A stretch of DNA of 39,826 bases from Methylobacterium sp. GTDB lineage: Bacteria > Pseudomonadota > Alphaproteobacteria > Rhizobiales > Beijerinckiaceae. The DNA lies in the NCBI RefSeq assembly GCF_019745455.1, contig NZ_JAIETD010000094.1:1-39826 (forward strand), in the 5' to 3' direction. The notes beneath the pieces were generated by a model. The model ran no database searches. It saw only the letters and a list, made by a program, of their open reading frames with translations, and had not been told where the DNA came from. Numbering within the stretch: the first letter of the stretch is position 1; the number at the start of each line of letters is the position of its first letter. A program made the position numbers and the translations under genes. Below, piece by piece: positions 8,209 through 18,634 of this stretch.

Positions 8209-8967
8209 ATGCCGACAGCCCTCGCACTCTCGCCTCATCTCGACGACGCCGCCTTCTCCTGCGGCGGCATGCTCGCGACCCTCGCGAATGCCGGCTGGCG
8301 GGTCGTGATGTCGACGGTGTTTACGGGGTCTGTGCCCGACCCGACGGGCTTCGCCCTGGCCTGCCAGACGGACAAGGGACTGGCACCGGAGGTCGATTAC
8401 ATGGCTTTGCGCCGCGCCGAGGACGTAGCGGCAGCGCGCGCCCTCGGCATCTCCCTGCCGCGTCACATGAGCCTTCATGAGGCCCCGCACCGCGGTTACG
8501 GCTCGGCACCGGAACTCTTCGCCAGTCTGCGCGAAGACGATGGGATCGCGGACGACATCGCCGCTGCCATTTCCGGATTGATCGAGGAGTTGCAGCCCGA
8601 CCTGATCCTGGCGCCCCAGGGGGTCGGCGGGCATGTCGACCATCTCCAGGTCATCTGTGCGCTTCGCTCGCTCGGTCTCGCGACGCCAGCTCTTTGGTGG
8701 CGCGACTTTCCCTACACGGTACGGACCGACGATCCGAAGGAACCGATGCGGGCCACGTTCGCAAGCCTGCCGACCTGGGAGATCGAAGTTTCCCCAGAGG
8801 CTGAAGCCGCGAAGTTCGCCGCATGCTCGGCGTATGCAAGCCAACTCGGCTTCCAGTTCGGTGGCATCGACGGCCTGCGCGAGCGTCTCGGACAGAATGC
8901 GTCTACGGAGCGCTTCCGGCTCTCAGGTGGTTTGCCAGCCATTCTCGAAGATGTCCGGGCAAGTTGA
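8209..8967 (+). CDS. PIG-L/LmbE-type zinc N-deacetylase
   Basis: Members of this family (MshB, BshB, PIG-L) remove acetyl groups from N-acetylglucosaminyl conjugates using zinc. The 252-residue protein has the N-terminal zinc motif as PHLDD (9-13), a variant of the usual HPDD, and the second motif HVDH (142-145). His10, Asp13 and His145 are the expected ligands. The ATG at 8209 comes three bases after the glycosyltransferase stop; a GTG at 8206 abuts it. The adjacent glycosyltransferase-deacetylase pair, with an inositol-phosphate synthase in the same operon, parallels MshA-MshB and suggests a free-amine pseudodisaccharide such as glucosaminyl-inositol. The pairing is seen in the sequence; the product is inferred. 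Confidence 0.85.
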   Translation: MPTALALSPHLDDAAFSCGGMLATLANAGWRVVMSTVFTGSVPDPTGFALACQTDKGLAPEVDYMALRRAEDVAAARALGISLPRHMSLHEAPHRGYGSAPELFASLREDDGIADDIAAAISGLIEELQPDLILAPQGVGGHVDHLQVICALRSLGLATPALWWRDFPYTVRTDDPKEPMRATFASLPTWEIEVSPEAEAAKFAACSAYASQLGFQFGGIDGLRERLGQNASTERFRLSGGLPAILEDVRAS

Positions 8968-9652
8968 TCCGACTGCTCCGAAGAGCCTCGGTGATCCGGC
9001 CGAGGTTATCCGCCGCCTGGCGACTGCCGAATCCGCGACTCACGTGAAGGCCTTGCGCGACCTCGCCCGCGAGATCGCGATCGAGCGGGGAGCGGCGGTG
9101 CCTGAGCCAGATCCCCTCGACGGTGGTTCGAAGGCACGCGCCCTCCTGCTCCTCGAAACGCCCGGCCCAACCATCCGACGAACCGGCTTCGTCTCGCGCG
9201 ACAACCCGACCGGCACCGCCGCGAACCTGTTCCGGTTTGCCGAGGAGGCACGGCTCCATCGTCGCGACACTGTGATCTGGAATGCCGTGCCGTGGGTCAT
9301 CCATGCCGAAGGTGCCAGCAACCGGGCGCCCCGCCGGTCGGAGTTGCTCGATGCGCAACCCTATCTCGCCCGGCTGATCGACTGCCTCCCGTACCTGAAG
9401 GTCGTGGTCCTCGCCGGGCGCATGGCGGGCGAGTTGACGCCCAGCATCGCAGAACGGTTTCCCGTCATTCCGATCGTCAGGGTGCCGCACCCGAGCCCGA
9501 CCTATGTGTGCACATCACCGGACGTGCGGCGCCGAATCATCGCAGGCCTCGCGCAAGCCGCAGCGATCCTCGCCAGTGAGCCGCCTGGCTCAAGCCCGGT
9601 AAGATGGGATGGCGAGTGCCCCTCCCTGGCCTTCGGCCGTCAAACCTCCTAA
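8951..9652 (+). CDS. Uracil-DNA-glycosylase-fold protein
   Basis: 233 residues from ATG 8951, overlapping the deacetylase end by 17 bases. The fold is suggested by ETPGP (69-73), a GEAPG-like motif A of family 4/5 glycosylases, then NPTGTAANLF (85-94), NAVPW (111-115) and the motif-B-like PHPSP (179-183) near the end of the core. Four conserved Cys for a family-4 iron-sulphur cluster are not evident. Co-translation with a biosynthetic operon is odd for a DNA-repair gene. It may be a UDG-superfamily member recruited to cleave or bind an N-glycosidic or nucleotide substrate, or it may only share the transcript. It is the last tightly coupled gene. Confidence 0.65.
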   Translation: MSGQVDPTAPKSLGDPAEVIRRLATAESATHVKALRDLAREIAIERGAAVPEPDPLDGGSKARALLLLETPGPTIRRTGFVSRDNPTGTAANLFRFAEEARLHRRDTVIWNAVPWVIHAEGASNRAPRRSELLDAQPYLARLIDCLPYLKVVVLAGRMAGELTPSIAERFPVIPIVRVPHPSPTYVCTSPDVRRRIIAGLAQAAAILASEPPGSSPVRWDGECPSLAFGRQTS

Positions 9653-9750
9653 ATGCGGGCGAACGGGCCGCGGTCCGGCAAAAGCTCGGGATCAGCCAGG
9701 CTTCCTTACGGGACGACCATGGCGCCCCGGCGGAGGCGGACGCCGACGAC

Positions 9751-10791
9751 ATGAACTTTGCGGGACAGCACAAAGGGCTCGCGAATGCCGAGCCGGTGAA
9801 ACCCGAGGACGGGCCCAAGCCTGATGTCGCGGCCGTACCGAAGACGGGTTTTCGAGGGCGTTATGCCTGGATCGGGACTGCCGCGAGCATCGTCATCTTC
9901 GCGGTCTCGCTTGGCGTCCTGTGGAAGCTCGTCCAGACGGTCACCTGGGCGGAGATGCATGCGGCCTTCACGGCGGCGACGCCGAGCCAGCTTGGTCTCG
10001 CCTTCCTCTTCGTCACCGTCAGCTACATGTTTCTCACATGCTACGACGCGCTGGCGTTACGGCAGTTGAAGCTTACGGTACCTTACCGGACCACGGCGCT
10101 CGCCTCGTTCACCAGCTATGCCGTGAGTTTCACCCTCGGCTTCCCGCTCCTGACAGCGGGCACCATTCGCTATTGGATCTATTCGGGAAAGGGCCTGAGC
10201 CCAGCGAAGATCGCGGCGCTGACCGTGATCGCCGGCTTCACCTTCTGGCTCGGCATGGGGGTGGTCCTGGGGCTCAGCCTCATCATCGAGGCAGGCCAGC
10301 TTGCCGCACTCACCCTGACAAGCATCCGCCTCAACCAAGGCGTCGGACTAGCGGCGCTGATCGCGGTCGTCAGCTATCTCGCCTGGGTCTCGCTAAAGCG
10401 CCGCAGCGTCAAGGTGAAGGGCTGGCGCCTCGAACTGCCCGGCGCCTCGGTGTCGTTCAGCCAGATGATCGTCGGCATCGGCGACGTCTGCGCTGCGGCG
10501 GCGACACTCTACGTCCTGCTGCCCGCCGGCCTCAGTTTCGGCTTCTCGACCTTCCTCGCCATCTATGTGCTGGCAGCGATGCTCGGCATCGCCTCGAATG
10601 CGCCGGGCGGTCTCGGCGTCTTCGAGGCGACGATCCTCATCGCCCTGTCGAGCCTGCCGCGCGACCAGGTGCTCGGCGCCCTGCTGCTGTTCCGGGTTTG
10701 CTACTATCTGGTGCCCTTCGGTCTCGCCCTCGTCATGCTCGGCGCCTACGAGATCCTGCGTCGCCTGAGGCGCGCCCGCGCTGCGCCCTGA
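9751..10791 (+). CDS. MprF N-terminal-type / UPF0104 polytopic membrane protein
   Basis: An inner-membrane protein of 346 residues from ATG 9751. An upstream in-frame ATG at 9604 would overlap the previous gene, and GGAGG at 9732-9736 is rather distant. After a polar N-terminus of about 40 residues it has roughly eight hydrophobic segments. The typical family stretch with NAPGGLGVFEATIL occurs near residues 285-300. It matches the flippase-like domain of lysyl-phosphatidylglycerol synthase but lacks the aminoacyl-transferase half. Family members are proposed to move lipids or lipid-linked molecules. It lies 98 bases after the inositol/YcaO operon, so it may be its transporter or an independent gene. 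Confidence 0.75.
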   Translation: MNFAGQHKGLANAEPVKPEDGPKPDVAAVPKTGFRGRYAWIGTAASIVIFAVSLGVLWKLVQTVTWAEMHAAFTAATPSQLGLAFLFVTVSYMFLTCYDALALRQLKLTVPYRTTALASFTSYAVSFTLGFPLLTAGTIRYWIYSGKGLSPAKIAALTVIAGFTFWLGMGVVLGLSLIIEAGQLAALTLTSIRLNQGVGLAALIAVVSYLAWVSLKRRSVKVKGWRLELPGASVSFSQMIVGIGDVCAAAATLYVLLPAGLSFGFSTFLAIYVLAAMLGIASNAPGGLGVFEATILIALSSLPRDQVLGALLLFRVCYYLVPFGLALVMLGAYEILRRLRRARAAP

Positions 10792-10819
10792 CCGGCGTGC
10801 TGCTGACGGAGAAGGATCG

Positions 10820-12082
10820 ATGGCGCGCGGAGCACGCAGATCGGCCTGGAGCGGCGCAGCCGTCGCCGTGGCCGTCCTTGCAGCGGCAGAGATCGTCCAA
10901 GGCGCAGTCGACATGAGCTTGGCCGGGTCGGCGATCCTGGCGCTCGCCCTCGGCGGGGCGATCGGGTCCCTGATCGGGCGGCCTCACACCGTGATCCCGG
11001 TGGAGCCGGACGCGTCGGAGCGCCATTCGGTCGCCGAAGCCCTCCTCGCCAACATCCCCGACCCCGTCATCCTCGTCGACCGGCGCGCGGTGGTGATCGA
11101 GGTCAATCCCGCCGCACGCGCGCTGTTGCCGAACCTGAAACTGCGGCACCCGCTCTCCTTTGCCCTCCGCGCACCCGAGATCCTCGACGGTATCGAGGAG
11201 GTCCTGAGGACGGGCCAGCCGCTCAAGACGCTCTACAACACCAGGGTGCCGACCGAGCGGGCCTTCGAGGTGCAGATCGGAGCCCTGCCGATGCCGGAGG
11301 GGCCGGCCGGCGGTCAGCCGAACGTGGTCCTGTTCCTGCGCGACCTGACTTCGGCCCGGCGCCTCGAAGCGATGCGGGTCGATTTCGTCGCCAATGCGAG
11401 CCACGAACTGCGCACGCCGCTCGCCTCGCTCCTCGGCTTCATCGAGACACTGCAGGGACCGGCCCGCAACGATACCGCCGCCCGCGAGCGCTTCCTTGGC
11501 ATCATGCGGATGCAGGCCCTGCGCATGACCCGGCTCATCGACGACCTGCTCTCGCTCTCGCGCATCGAGCTGCGCGAGCACGTCGCCCCGACGCGGGTCG
11601 AGGATCTCGCCCAGATCGTCCGTCAGATGGTCGACACGCAAGGTCCGCTCGCCCGGAACCGCGGCGTCACCCTCGTGGTCGAGGCAACGGACGAACCCCA
11701 TCCGATCCTCGGCGACCGCGACGAGTTGCTGCGCGTGGTCGAGAACCTCGTCGAGAACGCCGTGAAATACGGTGGCGGCGGCACCGTGACGGTATCGCTG
11801 AACCGAGAGGACCCGCAGAACCTGCGCAAGCCGCGTTTCGTCTTGGCGGTCAGCGATAACGGACCTGGGATCGCGGCCGAGCACATCCCGCGCCTGACCG
11901 AGCGCTTCTATCGCGTCGACGTGGCGTCGAGCCGGGATCAGGGCGGAACCGGCCTCGGTCTCGCCATCGTCAAGCACATCGTGAACCGCCATCGCGGGCG
12001 CCTCATCATCGAAAGCGTGCCGGATGAGGGGACGACCGTGAAGGCCCTGCTTCCCGAGCATCGCTCGGAGGCGGCGGCCTGA
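10820..12082 (+). CDS. PhoR-like sensor histidine kinase, no adjacent regulator
   Basis: A membrane histidine kinase of 420 residues. Two hydrophobic helices (about 12-29 and 36-53) are joined by only a few residues, so there is no periplasmic sensor domain. A PAS-like region follows (about 75-175). The HisKA phosphoacceptor is His195 in ANASHELRTP, and the HATPase_c domain has VENLVENAVKYG, DNGPGIA and GTGLGLAIVKHIV. The layout is that of PhoR. The ATG at 10820 has GAAGGA a few bases upstream. PhoR genes usually lie with pst/phoU/phoB, but here the following gene is a copper ATPase and no response regulator is present, so the partner must be elsewhere. Confidence 0.85.
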   Translation: MARGARRSAWSGAAVAVAVLAAAEIVQGAVDMSLAGSAILALALGGAIGSLIGRPHTVIPVEPDASERHSVAEALLANIPDPVILVDRRAVVIEVNPAARALLPNLKLRHPLSFALRAPEILDGIEEVLRTGQPLKTLYNTRVPTERAFEVQIGALPMPEGPAGGQPNVVLFLRDLTSARRLEAMRVDFVANASHELRTPLASLLGFIETLQGPARNDTAARERFLGIMRMQALRMTRLIDDLLSLSRIELREHVAPTRVEDLAQIVRQMVDTQGPLARNRGVTLVVEATDEPHPILGDRDELLRVVENLVENAVKYGGGGTVTVSLNREDPQNLRKPRFVLAVSDNGPGIAAEHIPRLTERFYRVDVASSRDQGGTGLGLAIVKHIVNRHRGRLIIESVPDEGTTVKALLPEHRSEAAA

Positions 12083-12119
12083 CTACTCATTCGCCAACCC
12101 AGAGCCCACATCGTCGGGT

Positions 12120-14600
<2,481 letters not shown>

Positions 14601-14694
14601 TCCATATCACCGCAGAGGATGCGCTCTCTCGCGGGGACGCCATGGCCTCGGCTTTGCTGTAGCGTCAGGGAAACCGACCCATCGGAAAGTTCCT

Positions 14695-15867
14695 ATGCCC
14701 GTCCTCGACCGGATCGCCGCCTTCTCGGACGAGATCGTCTCCTGGCGGCACGATCTGCATGCTCACCCGGAATTGCTCTACGACGTCCACCGCACAGCCG
14801 GCTTCGTCGCCGAGAAACTGAAGGCCTTCGGCTGCGACGAGATCGTCACCGGGATCGGTCGCACCGGCGTCGTCGGCGTGATCAGGGGTAGGGCTCACGG
14901 CTCAAACCGTGCCATCGGCCTGCGCGCCGACATGGACGCCCTGCCGATCCGCGAGGTCCGCGACCTGCCCTACAGGTCGACGGTGGAGGGGAGGATGCAC
15001 GCCTGCGGCCATGACGGGCACACCGCGATGCTGCTCGGCGCAGCCAAATACCTCGCCGAAACCCGCGATTTCGACGGCACCGCTGTGCTGATCTTCCAGC
15101 CTGCGGAGGAAGGAGGAGGGGGCGGTGAGGCCATGGTGCGCGACGGGATGATGGAGCGCTTCGGCGTCGAATCCGTCTACGGCATGCACAACATTCCCGG
15201 GCTGCCGATCGGCCGCTTCGCGATCCGGACGAGCCCGATCATGGCCTCCACCGACCGCTTCACCATCACCATCCAGGGGAGGGGCGGGCACGCGGCCCTG
15301 CCGCATCTCACGGTCGATTCCGTTCTGGTGGCGAGCCACATCGTGATCGCCCTGCAATCGGTCGTCTCGCGGTCGGTCGATCCCCTGGAGAGCGCGGTCG
15401 TCTCGGTCTGCGCCTTCGAGGCCGGTGAGGCGTTCAATGTCCTCCCGCATCAGGTAATCATGCGCGGCACGATGCGGGCCTTGTCGAAGCCGATCCGAAC
15501 CATGGTTCAGGAACGCATCGACGCCCTCGTGACTCAAGTCGCCGCCGGCTTCGGCGCCGCCGCGACGGTGGAGTACGGCAGCGGCTATCCCGTCACCGAG
15601 AACCACCCGGCCGAGACCGCCTTCGTGGCCGATGTCGCGGCCGGCATCGTCGGCGACGACCATGTCGACAGGGACGTAGCGCCGATGATGGCGGCCGAGG
15701 ATTTCTCCTACATGCTGGAGCATCGCCCCGGCGCCTACATCTTCCTCGGCAATGGCGATTCCGCCGGTCTGCACCACCCCGAGTACGATTTCTGCGACGA
15801 GGCAGCGCCCTATGGCGCCTCCCTCTGGGCGAGGCTCATCGAAACGGGATTGCCGATCCGCGGGTGA
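14695..15867 (+). CDS. M20-family amidohydrolase (hippurate hydrolase-like)
   Basis: A cytosolic metallo-amidohydrolase of 390 residues, related to HipO and the IAA-amino-acid/N-acyl-amino-acid hydrolases. The metal-binding motif HACGHDGH (102-109) contains Cys104 and His106; QPAEEG (135-140) supplies the catalytic-type Glu138/139, and the dimerisation-domain signature GRGGHAALPH is in the middle. The ATG at 14695 has GGAAAG about ten bases upstream. In-frame sequence extends further upstream to 14506, but that part overlaps copA and lacks family similarity. It converges with the next minus-strand gene after only seven bases. The acyl-amino-acid substrate cannot be read from the sequence. Confidence 0.9.
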   Translation: MPVLDRIAAFSDEIVSWRHDLHAHPELLYDVHRTAGFVAEKLKAFGCDEIVTGIGRTGVVGVIRGRAHGSNRAIGLRADMDALPIREVRDLPYRSTVEGRMHACGHDGHTAMLLGAAKYLAETRDFDGTAVLIFQPAEEGGGGGEAMVRDGMMERFGVESVYGMHNIPGLPIGRFAIRTSPIMASTDRFTITIQGRGGHAALPHLTVDSVLVASHIVIALQSVVSRSVDPLESAVVSVCAFEAGEAFNVLPHQVIMRGTMRALSKPIRTMVQERIDALVTQVAAGFGAAATVEYGSGYPVTENHPAETAFVADVAAGIVGDDHVDRDVAPMMAAEDFSYMLEHRPGAYIFLGNGDSAGLHHPEYDFCDEAAPYGASLWARLIETGLPIRG

Positions 15868-15874
15868 GGGCGGT

Positions 15875-16453
15875 TCAGTACGGCGTGCCGCCTGCGCGCT
15901 TGGCCTTCAGGGCCTCGGCGTACCAGGTGAGTTCGTCGAGGAAGCGGCCGGCGGCTTTTCCAAGCCACTCGTCCTGGGCGACGCCCTCCGCATCGAGGGC
16001 CTTGCCGATGCGCGGGATCGGCAGCAGCGAGGGGATGCTTGGCGTGCCGAGTTCGCCCAGCATCGCGCGCAGCTGCATCGCGGCCCGCACGCCGCCATAT
16101 TGGCCGGCGGAGTAGCAGCAGATCGCCGAGGGCCGCCAGTGATACTCCTCCAGGAAGTGGTCGAGGGTATTCGAGAGGGCCGGCGGGATCGAGTGGTTGT
16201 ACTCGGCCGAGACCACCACGAAGGCATCCGAGCGCCGATAGAGCGTGGCGAGATCCTCCAGCACCTTCGGCGCCTCGCCCTTCGGGTATTCCTTGTACAT
16301 CCTATCGAGGAGCGGGAGCTGCAGCTCCGCCGGATCGACCAGGGGCGCCTCATGCCCGCGCGCTTCGAGCTGAGCGATCAGGAAGCGCGCGGCGCGCAGA
16401 CCCTGGCGGTCGGAGCGGACCGAGCCGAGGATGACGGGAATCGTGAGGGGCAT
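15875..16453 (-). CDS. NADPH-dependent FMN reductase family flavoprotein
   Basis: A flavodoxin-fold protein of 192 residues that uses NAD(P)H to reduce FMN, quinones or azo compounds. It opens PLTIPVILGSVRSDRQG, the phosphate-binding GSxR loop, and has the flavin-contact motif SAEYNHSIPPALSNTLDH in the middle. The start at 16453 (MPLTIPV) fits the family; ten further codons upstream are open but unlike it. The gene lies downstream of the VOC gene on the same strand with an 84-base gap. The substrate is unknown. Confidence 0.87.
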   Translation of the reverse strand: MPLTIPVILGSVRSDRQGLRAARFLIAQLEARGHEAPLVDPAELQLPLLDRMYKEYPKGEAPKVLEDLATLYRRSDAFVVVSAEYNHSIPPALSNTLDHFLEEYHWRPSAICCYSAGQYGGVRAAMQLRAMLGELGTPSIPSLLPIPRIGKALDAEGVAQDEWLGKAAGRFLDELTWYAEALKAKRAGGTPY

Positions 16454-16537
16454 GGGCGTCTCCCGAGACGGCGGAGGGACCATAACGTATTTTCGTTTCG
16501 AGCGCTTGGGGAAGAGCCAAGACTTCAGAGTACCGCG

Positions 16538-17176
16538 CTACGACAGGACCCAAACACCATCCGGCGTCTCGATGACAGCCTCGTAGCGGAAGCGCGCGCC
16601 CGCGCGGATCGCGATCGGCGAGACCAGGCCGAGGTCACGATAGAGGCGCTCTACCGCCGCCGGGTCCGGATGCTTGACGATGAAGGCGGAGAGCCGGGCG
16701 CCGAGGTCGGGCATCGTGCCGGCCGGGCAGCCGCGCTCGCCCCAATCGATGAGGCAGGGCGCCAGACCGTCGAGGGGCAGCGCGCCGTCGTCGCGGACGC
16801 CGAAGGACCAGACCCGGTCGCCTCGCGAGACGCGTCGGCTTCGTCCCATCAACGGTGCCATCCGGTCGAGGATGGCGTCGAGTTCGGACGTGCGGGCGAC
16901 CCAGGTCCTGAGCCGGTGGCCGGCATCCCAGTCGCGCCGAACGCGCTCGGCATCGTCGAGACCGAACCAGCGTGGATGGGCCGGGCGCGCGGCCTCGGGA
17001 TCGATGGCGATCACTTCGAGGAAGACGTCGTCGCCGAGGCGGAGCAGGTGATTGAGCGTCCCCATCTCCGGATGCCGGCCGCCGAAGGGCATGTCGAGGC
17101 CGAGGCGATCGCCAACATGGTCGACGCCCTCCTGGAGGGTCGGGGCGACGATGGTGAGGTGGTCGAGATGGGGCAT
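16538..17176 (-). CDS. VOC-superfamily (glyoxalase_3-like) protein
   Basis: 212 residues beginning MPHLDHLTIVAPTLQEGV, the usual opening of VOC-fold proteins, with His3 and His6. Glu69 of FLEVIAID resembles a metal-ligand position, and a second VOC-like half occupies residues about 110-210. Family members isomerise or hydrolyse small carbonyl compounds; the actual activity here is unknown. I start at 17176 because it begins with the conserved motif and has GGAA upstream; an extension to 17221 is open. The 75 bases between it and the toxin island hold nothing I recognise. Confidence 0.8.
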   Translation of the reverse strand: MPHLDHLTIVAPTLQEGVDHVGDRLGLDMPFGGRHPEMGTLNHLLRLGDDVFLEVIAIDPEAARPAHPRWFGLDDAERVRRDWDAGHRLRTWVARTSELDAILDRMAPLMGRSRRVSRGDRVWSFGVRDDGALPLDGLAPCLIDWGERGCPAGTMPDLGARLSAFIVKHPDPAAVERLYRDLGLVSPIAIRAGARFRYEAVIETPDGVWVLS

Positions 17177-17251
17177 TGGCTGTTCCGTCGAAACGGCGCG
17201 AGGCCGATCAGCTTGCCCCATCTGGTCATCGGCGGCGCATCGAGCATGTAC

Positions 17252-17641
17252 TTACCAGCGTTTTGGCCGGCCCGGCGCCTGGACGACCCGGCCGTGATTC
17301 CTGCGCTCGCCAACCGGCCGCCAGCCGGGTCGCATACGCCCCTGGCCGAGCTTGTCGCGGACCATGCTGAGCAATCGGCGGACCTCTTCGCCGTCGTGGA
17401 AGTAATAATCGCTCGCGACACTGTTCCACATCCGCAGTAGTTCATCGGCCTGTGCGGATTCCGCGATAGAACCCAGAGAAGCCCTGAGATTTGTCGCCTT
17501 CTCCTTAGAGAACTCTCCGGCCAAGTGATCGATAAAGGCTTCGGTCGTGTCGATGTCGTCGTCAAAGCCCTGGTACAGGCGCTCGCCCAACGTGATGAAC
17601 TCGCATGGCAGCACGGGTTCGTTGTGCTTCTTGCGTACCAC
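17252..17641 (-). CDS. CdiI-like immunity protein, second copy with C-terminal extension
   Basis: 129 residues from GTG 17641. The core (about 15-97) is a diverged paralogue of the neighbouring immunity protein: both end with the pattern W-N-S-V-x-x-D-x-Y-F-H, then R..L...RD.L. CDI-type immunity proteins bind and block the cognate nuclease in the cytosol. The last 32 residues, rich in Arg, Gly and Pro, have no counterpart in the first copy and look like readthrough into flanking DNA after loss of the ancestral stop. It lies 56 bases downstream of the first immunity gene on the same strand. It may protect against a related but different toxin, or be decaying. Confidence 0.6.
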   Translation of the reverse strand: MVRKKHNEPVLPCEFITLGERLYQGFDDDIDTTEAFIDHLAGEFSKEKATNLRASLGSIAESAQADELLRMWNSVASDYYFHDGEEVRRLLSMVRDKLGQGRMRPGWRPVGERRNHGRVVQAPGRPKRW

Positions 17642-17697
17642 GACGTGGATCGCCTCATCTCCGGATCAATCGTAGAACTCAGCCGGATTCGGAACGC

Positions 17698-18021
17698 TCA
17701 CAGTCGATCACGCGCTCCCTCCAGCATTGTCCGCAGGCCCTTTGCGGTGTGGAAGTAGATATCCGCATCGACGGAGTTCCAGAGCCGTTCCAACTCCTCG
17801 TCGGAAACCCCTTCTTGAAGAGCACGATCGATGAATTCGCGCAGACGAACACGTTCTTCACCTTTAAAAGGTTCTAAGACGAACTCGTACATTTCTTCAA
17901 GTGTGGGAGCGATCCGATCGATATCCTGCAGGAACCATTGGCCAAATTTCTTAAATTCGGGGGACGGCTGCACATCAATCTCCATCATTTCGAGGGTATG
18001 CGGTATAAACGCGAAATCCAT
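17698..18021 (-). CDS. CdiI-like immunity protein for the RNase A-like toxin
   Basis: 107 residues from ATG 18021; the frame is open to 18063. Small, acidic and helical, without signal or membrane segments. It ends LERLWNSVDADIYFHTAKGLRTMLEGARDRL, matching the C-terminal pattern of CDI immunity proteins and of the second copy downstream. Whichever start is used, it overlaps the 3' end of the toxin gene (stop at 17975-17977), the usual arrangement that couples toxin and antidote translation. GGAAAA just before 18021 is a weak ribosome site. It is inferred to bind the adjacent toxin domain. Confidence 0.7.
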   Translation of the reverse strand: MDFAFIPHTLEMMEIDVQPSPEFKKFGQWFLQDIDRIAPTLEEMYEFVLEPFKGEERVRLREFIDRALQEGVSDEELERLWNSVDADIYFHTAKGLRTMLEGARDRL

Positions 18022-18634
18022 TTTTTCCGTGAGGATCATGCAGAATATAGACTCCAACCCCATACGTATTGCGCATGTAGGGATCTAGGCGCCCGGCCGT
18101 GTAAGCCTCTCTACCGGTTTTGTAGCCGAAACGAGTTTTCAGAAAGGCTTTTTTCTCTTTTCCAGAAGCAACAAGAGCAACTTCCGAAGCATTTTCCTCA
18201 AGGGTACGATTGACGAAGTCGTTCGCGGACTCAATGGACTCGAATGAACCATCTCGCCTGAGCCCGAAAATCACGACAGGGAAGGTAAGCTTGCTGGCTC
18301 GAACGCGCGCCAGCAGCTCTTCATCCGTCTTGCCGACATGTTCACGAAGCGCATGTCCGCCGCGTGCCTCTTCCTCGCGGAGGTCGATTGATCGACCTTG
18401 CCCTGGATCGAACTGAACAAATCGAGTCGGCAGGTCGGAAGGACTCGAAACGGCATCATTGCCGCTATCCCCCTCTGTCCACCGTCCGCCCTCGGAACTC
18501 CCCGCCGGCACACGCGGCTGATTGGGATTGTATCCACGCAGGGCAAGATCGACGCGGATGAAGGCGAGACTCACCCGCATGGCATCGAGTTGCCACCGGA
18601 TATGGCTCATGGTCGTCTCACGCGACAGCGACAT
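17975..18634 (-). CDS. RNase A-like bacterial toxin (CdiA-CT type) with NPNQPRVPAG linker
   Basis: 219 residues from ATG 18634, preceded by GGGAG five bases upstream; GTG 18652 and ATG 18646 are alternatives. The N-terminal 35 residues are short and polar, followed by a Gly/Pro linker (YNPNQPRVPAGSSEGGRWT, 35-53). The C-terminal domain begins GGHALREHVGKTDEELLAR and ends FRVYTAYP. It preserves the four active-site residues known from the Yersinia kristensenii CdiA RNase A-like toxin: His99, Arg110 (same 11-residue spacing), Thr211 and Tyr213. The product should therefore cleave RNA. There is no large secretion domain, so it is an orphan or alternatively delivered toxin. Two immunity genes follow. 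Its GC content is visibly lower than its neighbours', suggesting transfer. Confidence 0.8.
   Translation of the reverse strand: MSLSRETTMSHIRWQLDAMRVSLAFIRVDLALRGYNPNQPRVPAGSSEGGRWTEGDSGNDAVSSPSDLPTRFVQFDPGQGRSIDLREEEARGGHALREHVGKTDEELLARVRASKLTFPVVIFGLRRDGSFESIESANDFVNRTLEENASEVALVASGKEKKAFLKTRFGYKTGREAYTAGRLDPYMRNTYGVGVYILHDPHGKNGFRVYTAYPRNDGD

Noticed and set aside
7498..8844. 448-codon minus-strand open frame opposite the GT4 and PIG-L genes
   Set aside because: Plus-strand proteins have full family motifs; the antisense frame has none.
195..9652. Reading the operon as an inositol-catabolism (iol) cluster
   Set aside because: IolG- and IolE-like folds are present, but IolB, IolC, IolD and a transporter are absent, and an inositol synthase, glycosyltransferase and YcaO point to biosynthesis.
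195..9652. Reading the operon as complete mycothiol or bacillithiol synthesis
   Set aside because: No MshC/BshC-type cysteine ligase and no MshD acetyltransferase; YcaO, methyltransferase and UDG-fold genes are not part of those pathways.
15752..17440. 562-codon plus-strand open frame across the end of the M20 gene, the FMN reductase and the VOC gene
   Set aside because: Crosses three well-supported genes, two of them on the other strand, and has no domain similarity.
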